A stretch of DNA of 64,000 nt. Source: Enterococcus montenegrensis. Lineage in GTDB: Bacteria > Bacillota > Bacilli > Lactobacillales > Enterococcaceae. Of the stretch, positions 45,661 to 51,400 are shown piece by piece. Position numbers and translations under genes: made by a program. Positions within the stretch are counted from its first letter, which is position 1, and every line of letters begins with the position of its first letter. Under the pieces are notes generated by a model, which saw nothing but the letters and a program-made list of their open reading frames with translations, did no database searches and was not told the DNA's origin. The DNA lies in assembly GCF_029983095.1 (NCBI RefSeq), contig NZ_CP120467.1, forward strand, positions 2,278,501-2,342,500. The letters run 5' to 3'.

Positions 45661-45797
45661 CAGTAACCTCCTTAATTAGTTGTCATTAGTGTTTTTTTTA
45701 ATGGTGATACGTTCATAAGCACATTACACCAAATTTTGATTTTATGCGATTTTAGTTTATTTTCCATTTTTTGTTAAAAAAACTTTACCTCTAACAT

Positions 45798-46151
45798 TTA
45801 AGGATACGTAATCATCATGCCTACTTCTAAATGGGGAACTTCAAAAGGTGTTAAGTATATCCCATTTACAATGCTGTCAGCTGCTGGTATTTGATCAAAT
45901 ACAAAAGATGCATGTTGAATTTCATGCAGGCCTTTTAATGCCGTATTTCCTAGATGGGTGACTGTATATTTGGCGCTGCCAAAACTGATTTCATCTCCAA
46001 CTTTTAGCGTAATTTCAGAAGCTGCTGGCACATCTTGAATAATGGCATAAGGTTTCAGCCCAGCTGTGGCGCTTTCATCAAAAAAGATTAAAAGTTTCTC
46101 TTTTGGATCAATTGCCTGTTCGCCAATTGCCGTAATTTTTCCTTCTATCAT
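45798..46151 (-). CDS. orphan PTS glucitol/sorbitol EIIA-like protein
   Basis: This is a 117-residue protein aligning by eye with the EIIA(Gut) family (SrlB): an N-terminal GKITAIGEQAID, the KVGDEISFGSAKYTVTHLG block, and a C-terminal strand after HASFVFDQIP. The family's phospho-histidine region, near residue 43 in SrlB, here reads YAIIQDVPAAS with no histidine. There are no EIIB/EIIC partners nearby. It is likely not a phosphocarrier and may be regulatory. Start ATG has AGGAGG. It is divergent from the lactonase operon. Confidence 0.75.
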   Translation of the reverse strand: MIEGKITAIGEQAIDPKEKLLIFFDESATAGLKPYAIIQDVPAASEITLKVGDEISFGSAKYTVTHLGNTALKGLHEIQHASFVFDQIPAADSIVNGIYLTPFEVPHLEVGMMITYP

Positions 46152-46333
46152 TTGTAGTTGCCTCCTAATTTCAAATTGGTTCTTCTTTCAAATTTTCCAA
46201 CAGTTTTATGGAAGTTATAGCCTGGCTTTAAGTCGTATGAAAGAGACGCCATGCAAATAATCCAACTGTTTTAACAGCCTTCATTATAACATAACTAAAC
46301 TTTTCTCTGACTTCTAAAGCGGATTCTTTGTGG

Positions 46334-46339
46334 TAGAAT
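46334..46339 (+). promoter_or_regulatory. extended -10 upstream of the lactonase operon
   Basis: TGGTAGAAT forms an extended -10 about 75 bp before the lactonase ATG. Confidence 0.45.
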
Positions 46340-46415
46340 AGAAAAGAGTACGACTTATTGAATGAAAAATTTTTTCTTAGAAAAAGTTTGCAAATAATTA
46401 TTTAGGAGGAAAAAC

Positions 46416-47438
46416 ATGTTACATCACTTATTACTAGGTACTTATACCAGACGTGTCAGCCAAGGAATTTATCGCATTACTTTAGATACTGCAAATGAGC
46501 AATTGGTAGACTTGGAATTGGCGACCAAAGAAAATAGTCCAACTTATTTAGCTCAAAGTAAGGCAAAAAATTTATACACTGTAACAGCCGTTGATGGCAA
46601 AGGTGGTTGTGGTGCATACGATAAAGATTTCAACTTTTTAAATGCCGTGACAAAAGAAGGCGCACCATTATGCTATGTGGCAGTGGATGAAGAGCGTCAG
46701 TTAGTTTATGGTGCAAATTACCATTTGGGTGAAATCAGCGTCTATGGCGTAGAACAAGATGGCAGTTTAAAACCAGGTGTCATTATTAAGCACGATGAAC
46801 CAACGGGTAGTAATGAAAACCAAGATAATCCTCATGTTCATTATACAGATTTAACCCCTGACAAACGCCTTGTTGTTTGCGACCTTGGTACCGATCGCGT
46901 TTACACTTATAATGTCAGTGAAACAGGTGAATTAGATGAAGTGGCGATTTACCAAACCGAAGATGGCGCAGGCCCACGTCATTTAGTTTTTCATCCAACA
47001 AAAAATATCGCGTATTTATTAGGTGAGTTAAATAGTACCATGACTGTTTTAAGCTATAATCCACAAGATGGTAGCTTTACAGAAATTATGCAAGACTCCT
47101 TAATACCAAAAGATTTCACTGGTGCTAACGGTGGTGCTGCAATTCGCATTAGTCAAGATGGTCGCTTCTTATACGCATCCAATCGTGGGCATAATTCAAT
47201 TGCTGTTTTTGCAATTTCAGAAGATGGTTTGACCATTGAAAAAGTTCAAACGATTAGTACTGAAGGTGAATTTCCACGGGACTTTGCGCTTGACCCAAGC
47301 GATAAATATGTCGTTTGTGCCAACCAAAACAGTGACAATTTGACGCTTTATACGCGCAATCAAGAAGATGGTCACTTAACCTTAATTCAAAAAGACGTTT
47401 ATGCCCCTGAATGTGTCTGTGTTTTATTTGAAGACTAA
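46416..47438 (+). CDS. lactonase family protein (6-phosphogluconolactonase-type beta-propeller)
   Basis: This is a 340-residue seven-bladed beta-propeller of the YkgB/Pgl family. Repeated blade sequences are visible, for example YVAVDEERQLVYGANYHLGE, DKRLVVCDLGTDRVYTY, GPRHLVFHPTKNIAYLLGE and SQDGRFLYASNRGHNSI. These proteins are annotated as 6-phosphogluconolactonases, but specificity varies. The start ATG follows TTAGGAGGA. Two small genes follow on the same strand with short gaps (29 and 11 bp), so they probably form an operon. Confidence 0.88.
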   Translation: MLHHLLLGTYTRRVSQGIYRITLDTANEQLVDLELATKENSPTYLAQSKAKNLYTVTAVDGKGGCGAYDKDFNFLNAVTKEGAPLCYVAVDEERQLVYGANYHLGEISVYGVEQDGSLKPGVIIKHDEPTGSNENQDNPHVHYTDLTPDKRLVVCDLGTDRVYTYNVSETGELDEVAIYQTEDGAGPRHLVFHPTKNIAYLLGELNSTMTVLSYNPQDGSFTEIMQDSLIPKDFTGANGGAAIRISQDGRFLYASNRGHNSIAVFAISEDGLTIEKVQTISTEGEFPRDFALDPSDKYVVCANQNSDNLTLYTRNQEDGHLTLIQKDVYAPECVCVLFED

Positions 47439-47467
47439 CAGCCATAAAAGAATTGGAGGAATCCCCC

Positions 47468-47818
47468 ATGTTTACTAAAACCCCTGTTGAATTATTATTA
47501 AAAGACTTTTCAAACTTATTAAACAAATGTCAGTCCGTTTTTGATTTAGTAATCAGTCGTCGTTATAATGTAAATTTAGCGATTTTAACTACGGCTGAAG
47601 CCTATGCTATTGCTGAAAAGGCGTATGTCCGTTGTGATCAAAATGTCCAATTACAAACTAAAGAAGTTGAAGCTTTCGTTAACGCTTTTGACGATTTTTA
47701 TTTTGAACTAAAGCAAGTTTTATTCCACGACGACGATGATATTCCAAGTTTTAAAAAACGTCTAACTACAATGCAAGAACAGTATGAATTATTAACACAA
47801 TCATTTAATTTGTTATAG
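47468..47818 (+). CDS. conserved-looking small protein, unknown function (116 aa)
   Basis: This is a 116-residue soluble, mainly helical protein (for example LLLKDFSNLLNKCQSVFDLV and an acidic HDDDDIP loop near residue 86). No domain is recognised. It starts at ATG 47468 after GGAGGAA. The stop is followed within 11 bp by the next small gene, whose ribosome site overlaps this stop. It lies directly downstream of the lactonase gene, so they are probably co-transcribed. Function is not inferred. Confidence 0.75.
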   Translation: MFTKTPVELLLKDFSNLLNKCQSVFDLVISRRYNVNLAILTTAEAYAIAEKAYVRCDQNVQLQTKEVEAFVNAFDDFYFELKQVLFHDDDDIPSFKKRLTTMQEQYELLTQSFNLL

Positions 47819-47829
47819 GAGATTATACA

Positions 47830-47991
47830 ATGAATCAACAAGAAGCTTTGGATCGCTTAAAAGAAGAATTAAACCTGCCCTTTTTTAATGGCAAAATTGA
47901 AGAAAAAGAATATAGCGAAGAAGAGTATCAAAAAATGAAAAATGATTTGATTAAATACTTTGACGACTATGTTCGTAATGTGGAAAATTAA
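47830..47991 (+). CDS. small acidic protein, unknown function (53 aa)
   Basis: This is a 53-residue open frame from ATG 47830 to TAA 47991, preceded by AGGAGATTATACA. The Shine-Dalgarno overlaps the stop of the upstream gene, a sign of coupling. The product is acidic and helical (DRLKEELNLPFF, then EEKEYSEEEYQKMKNDLIKYF), with no membrane segment. It is too short for many gene callers. No family is recognised. It could be a small partner protein of the 116-residue neighbour. Confidence 0.7.
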   Translation: MNQQEALDRLKEELNLPFFNGKIEEKEYSEEEYQKMKNDLIKYFDDYVRNVEN

Positions 47992-48064
47992 ATCCATCTA
48001 TCCTATTTTTGATAAGTAGTACGATTTTAACGCCTTCTTTAGTTTAATTCAGTTAAATCAAACT

Positions 48065-48164
48065 AAAAAACAGCCGGACTACCTTTTTTGGTAGGTTTAG
48101 TACCTCAAAAGTCAGAATTTTTCTCTAACTTTTGCTGGGAACTTCAAAACACCGGCTGTTTTTA
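48065..48164. terminator. structured terminator, three-way-junction-like
   Basis: Outer arms AAAAACAGCCGG (48066-48077) and CCGGCTGTTTTT (48152-48163) enclose 74 nt. That interior folds into at least two hairpins (ACTACC with GGTAGGT, and AAAAGT/AGAA with TTCT/ACTTTT). A- and T-runs outside make it a bidirectional terminator. The inner structure is more than a terminator needs. Confidence 0.6.
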
Positions 48165-48184
48165 TTTTTAGTGAATTTTCCTAG

Positions 48185-49690
48185 TTACTTTTTTAATTCC
48201 AAAAATTTTGTCGCGACGTTGTTTAAAAATGTTTCATCGTGCTCAATGATCACCATAGTAGGCTGGACGGCTTTTATAACGGCTTCAAGTTGTTCTTGAT
48301 TAAAGACATCCAAATAATTTAGCGGTTCATCCCAAATAAACAATTCTGCCGGACTTGCCAAAGACTTCGCCAATTCTACTCGCTTACGCTGCCCCATGCT
48401 CATATCTTCAATTTTATTATAGAAAACTTCTCGCTCAACACCCAGTTTACGTAAATTATTTAACAAGTCTTCGTAATTCAGGTGGTGACTTTCCGCAAAT
48501 TCTGTTAAAGTCCCGGTATTATCTTCGTAATTTTGACGCAGATAGCTAATAGTAAGATTTTGCGGGCGCTTCAAAATCCCTTGGCTATTACCGGTAAAAT
48601 GTTCCATTAAATAATGGATTAAAGACGATTTACCAGCACCGTTGATCCCTTTTATTGCCAGGCGTTCCCCTTGACGTAATTCAAATGAAACGGGTTGAAA
48701 TAGTGGGGCGTTATCGCCATAGACTAGCGTTAACTCTTCTGCTTGTAACAATAACTTATGATGCGTAGGAGCAAAATTCATTTGCAGCCTATCGACTGTT
48801 TCAATATCTTTTAATAGCTCTGCTTTTTGCGCAGCTTGATCTTCTAGTCGATTCACAATTGCTTTGGAGCGTTTCATGGTACGAGCCGCATCCGCTCCCA
48901 CTGCCCCTTTATTCACGCGGCGCTTTTCTGTATCAATAAAGCCTTTTGATTTTTTCGTCTTATCCCCTTCGCGAGAGCGGGCCCACTCCGCTTTTTCAGC
49001 TGCGGTTTGTTGCAGGCGCCCAATTTCTTTTTTTAATTTAGCATTTTGTTCCAACTCATATTTATCCCGCAATTGCTTTTGTTCTTCATAAACTGAAAAA
49101 TTACCTTGATATAAAACCAATTGACTTTTTTCAATCGATAAAATATGATCTACCACTTCATCCACAAAATGACGATCATGGCTTACCACAATAAAGCCTT
49201 GTTTTTTTCGTTTTAAATACTTTGCAACTTGCCTTCGCCCCATGACATCTAAGTGATTGGTCGGCTCATCAATTAACGGGAAGTTTAATTCATCCACAAA
49301 CAATAACGCTAGTAAAACCTTCGTCTGTTCCCCACCGGAAAGACTGACAAAGGGGCGCCACAAAATTTCAGGATCTACGCCGAGTAAATTTAGTTCACGT
49401 TCTAGTTGCCATTGTTCAAAATTTACTACTTCTTGTAACGCATAAAAGGTTAGCTGCCCTTTGTCTTGCAATTGCTGAGGAAAATAGGTAAACGACATTT
49501 GATGCGTAATCTGGCCTTCATAGGGAAATTTACCCTGTAGTAGATTTAAAAGCGTCGTTTTTCCCCGCCCATTCCGACCAATCAGCCCTAGTTTCCAACT
49601 TTCATCAATTACCAAATTACTATGATCAAAAAGTAAAACGCCCTGGTTGTCAAAACCAAACGTCAAATCGTGTATTTTTATTACGGTCAT
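48185..49690 (-). CDS. lsa: Lsa-type ABC-F ribosomal protection protein
   Basis: This is a 501-residue ABC-F protein: two nucleotide-binding domains and no membrane helices. Walker A motifs are IGRNGRGKTTLL near residue 38 and INGAGKSSLIHY near 345. Signatures are SLSGGEQTKV and DMSMGQRKRV, and Walker B regions are LIDEPTNHLDV and IWDEPLNYLDV. The linker between domains (about 200-300) is basic and helical. From memory it is closely similar to E. faecalis Lsa(A), which protects the ribosome from lincosamides, streptogramin A and pleuromutilins. A start ATG follows GAGGTG. An attenuator-like terminator lies in its leader. Confidence 0.88.
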   Translation of the reverse strand: MTVIKIHDLTFGFDNQGVLLFDHSNLVIDESWKLGLIGRNGRGKTTLLNLLQGKFPYEGQITHQMSFTYFPQQLQDKGQLTFYALQEVVNFEQWQLERELNLLGVDPEILWRPFVSLSGGEQTKVLLALLFVDELNFPLIDEPTNHLDVMGRRQVAKYLKRKKQGFIVVSHDRHFVDEVVDHILSIEKSQLVLYQGNFSVYEEQKQLRDKYELEQNAKLKKEIGRLQQTAAEKAEWARSREGDKTKKSKGFIDTEKRRVNKGAVGADAARTMKRSKAIVNRLEDQAAQKAELLKDIETVDRLQMNFAPTHHKLLLQAEELTLVYGDNAPLFQPVSFELRQGERLAIKGINGAGKSSLIHYLMEHFTGNSQGILKRPQNLTISYLRQNYEDNTGTLTEFAESHHLNYEDLLNNLRKLGVEREVFYNKIEDMSMGQRKRVELAKSLASPAELFIWDEPLNYLDVFNQEQLEAVIKAVQPTMVIIEHDETFLNNVATKFLELKK

Positions 49691-49816
49691 CTTATCACCT
49701 CATATAAAAACTGTGGAAATGTACTTATTTAATTCGTGCTAACTAGCCAAAGTATATTTCCAAGTCAGACATTGCTACACATAAATACTGGTCCCATTTT
49801 TATCTTTTACAACAAT

Positions 49817-49851
49817 ATAAAAAAGGACCGTCCTATTTTCAGGAACGGTCC
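49817..49851 (-). terminator. attenuator-type terminator in the lsa leader
   Basis: On the minus strand GGACCGTTCCT pairs with AGGACGGTCC (one bulge), followed by six T. It lies about 130 bp upstream of the lsa start codon, inside its leader. A second leader sequence at 49936-49950 contains GGAACGACC, which mimics the 3' arm and could form an antiterminator. Confidence 0.7.
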
Positions 49852-50256
49852 CCACTTTGGGTTATTGACAAATAAGGCAGATAAAAAGACCCTACAAAGT
49901 CATTGAACCAATCCTGAAAATCTGCACACGAATACCTTGGTCGTTCCAAGTTTTTCGTCTAAATGCAGCTTCAATAAATTGGTTAAATAATCAATGCAGG
50001 ATCCCTCATTTCGTTTTTAGTAATTTAAGATTAGCATGATTTTCAATTCTTGGCAATTTTTCTGAAGTGAAATTAAAAATTGGAACAAACCTATTCAAAA
50101 AAATTGCGCCACCTTACAATAAAAAAACATATACTTTATTTTTTATCATTTTTTTGATTTTTAATTTCTTTTATAAGTTAAAAATAAGAAAATTCATTTC
50201 GTAACTTTTCATCTAAAAAAAGAAATATGACACTCATTTTTCTTATTTTTAGGCAT

Positions 50257-50350
50257 AAAAAAACCATTGGGTTGGTTAGGCCCAATGGAAAAAGGAGTAA
50301 TTACTCTCAAATGGAGTAAAATGAAAAATAAAAAGGTTGTTGTTGGTTAT
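50257..50350 (-). ncRNA. candidate small RNA (copy 2) with anti-Shine-Dalgarno sequence
   Basis: A minus-strand promoter ATGACA (50380-50385), 17 bp, TATATT (50357-50362) precedes ACATAACCAACAACAACC. That is followed by a T-rich stretch with CATTTTACTCC and ATTACTCC, both anti-Shine-Dalgarno. A terminator hairpin (50264-50271 with 50281-50288) and a seven-T tail end it. The order matches the element at 9055-9146. Confidence 0.45.
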
Positions 50351-50533
50351 GTATTTAATATAAACGACAAGTGCTTTTTTGTCATAAAAATAACGTTACA
50401 GTTAAATTAGATAACTCTCGTTTTGCTAATTATCCCGTTTTCCCAGGATTTATTTGCTCACTTCAGGTGAATAAAATTCATTTCTCCCTTCATTTTCGCA
50501 AATTTAGTTTTTTGGCCGAAGGGTTGATTCGTG

Positions 50534-50732
50534 AAGCTAGACAGTCAGAAAAGTTTTTCGGACTCGCTTAGCTTTTAAGCATTAAGGCACAATTGCAATA
50601 AATTGCTTCTTAAATTTTTTGCAATTGTGTTCTATTGTCGCCGAGAATTAGTCCATAAAGCTAGACATAAAAAAGGCTAGATAGTGAAAAAAGCAGTCAA
50701 AGCAATATTTTTTGTGGCAATTTTATACTGCC
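50534..50732 (+). repeat. dispersed intergenic repeat, copy D (longest)
   Basis: It contains, in order, GAAGCTAGACAGTCAG, ACTCGCTTAGCTTTTAAGCATTAA, TGCAATAAATTGC, CTATTGTCGCCGAGA and GCAGTCAAAGCAATATTTTTT. The same blocks occur at 21186, and subsets at 28021 and 30283. Confidence 0.5.
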
Positions 50733-50742
50733 TTGATAGCTT

Positions 50743-50792
50743 ACAAAAAGAACCTTGAAAAAATTAACAAAAATTTTCAAGGTTCTTTTTTT
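50743..50792 (-). terminator. terminator of the 50.8-kb gene
   Basis: AAAAAGAACCTTGAAAA pairs with TTTTCAAGGTTCTTTTT. A T-rich tail follows on the minus strand. Confidence 0.8.
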
Positions 50793-50821
50793 AGTTTGAG
50801 AATGAAACGACAATAAACTTT

Positions 50822-51295
50822 TTATTTTTTGCCTAATAATAAGTTTGTCATTCGTTGAATAGAAAATGAGATTTCGTCGGTTGCTTCGTCTTGTTTTGTT
50901 TCAGAAGCATCAAAGGCTTTTGTATCAATCCCATTTTCTGTTTGTAAACTGGCAATCATTTCATCACAGCCAGCAACATATTTTTCATAAGAACGTTGGA
51001 ATTTTTTATGAATTCCCATTACTTTTGCAGGTGGACGCAGTTTTTCAATTTGCCCTAACATTGCTTTGTATTTTTTTGTGCCGGCAGCAAATACATCTAC
51101 GACTTCTACAATCTTTTCTGGCGTCAAATTTGCTAGTTCATTTGTATCAATAGCAGTGCGAATAATTTCATAATGCGGGTTCATTTCTTCCCCGATTTTT
51201 TCTGTATCTTGTACGATATCATTAATATTTTGGACATAATAACCAAGATTTGGTCTCACAGTTATTCCTACTTTCTTTTTTTGTGATAATTTCAT
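50822..51295 (-). CDS. hypothetical helical protein (about 157 aa)
   Basis: This is a soluble protein with amphipathic helices and no membrane segment; the C-terminal part is acidic then ends LLLGKK. I recognise no domain. The open frame extends to 51409. The ATG at 51293-51295 (MKLSQKKK) has no clear ribosome site, and a GTG about 30 bp downstream (VRPNLGYY) follows AGGA, so the true start is uncertain. It is divergent from a P-type ATPase, with which it may share regulation. Function unknown. Confidence 0.65.
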   Translation of the reverse strand: MKLSQKKKVGITVRPNLGYYVQNINDIVQDTEKIGEEMNPHYEIIRTAIDTNELANLTPEKIVEVVDVFAAGTKKYKAMLGQIEKLRPPAKVMGIHKKFQRSYEKYVAGCDEMIASLQTENGIDTKAFDASETKQDEATDEISFSIQRMTNLLLGKK

Positions 51296-51400
51296 TTTAG
51301 CGGTTTTTCTACTAATAAGAAAGTATTCTCTAAAAAAAGGGTTATTTTTTGCATTTTTTCTAAGAGTCTTGGAAAATATAGATAAAGGTGGTGAATGAAG

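Larger units (their letters stand above)
49691..50821. other. 1131-bp non-coding region between lsa and the 50.8-kb gene
   Basis: From left to right it holds the lsa leader with an attenuator, a probable lsa promoter (TTGCCA then TAATCT on the minus strand, around 50035-50065), a candidate small RNA, a dispersed repeat, and the terminator of the next minus-strand gene. The short open frames inside it look like chance. Confidence 0.55.

Noticed and set aside
50321..50410. 29-residue plus-strand open frame in the copy 2 element
   Set aside because: Only the ribosome site, start codon and first codons resemble copy 1; the remainder differs. The minus-strand RNA model is preferred.
50371..50571. 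66-residue plus-strand open frame
   Set aside because: It overlaps the promoter of the candidate small RNA and the dispersed repeat, and lacks a convincing ribosome site.
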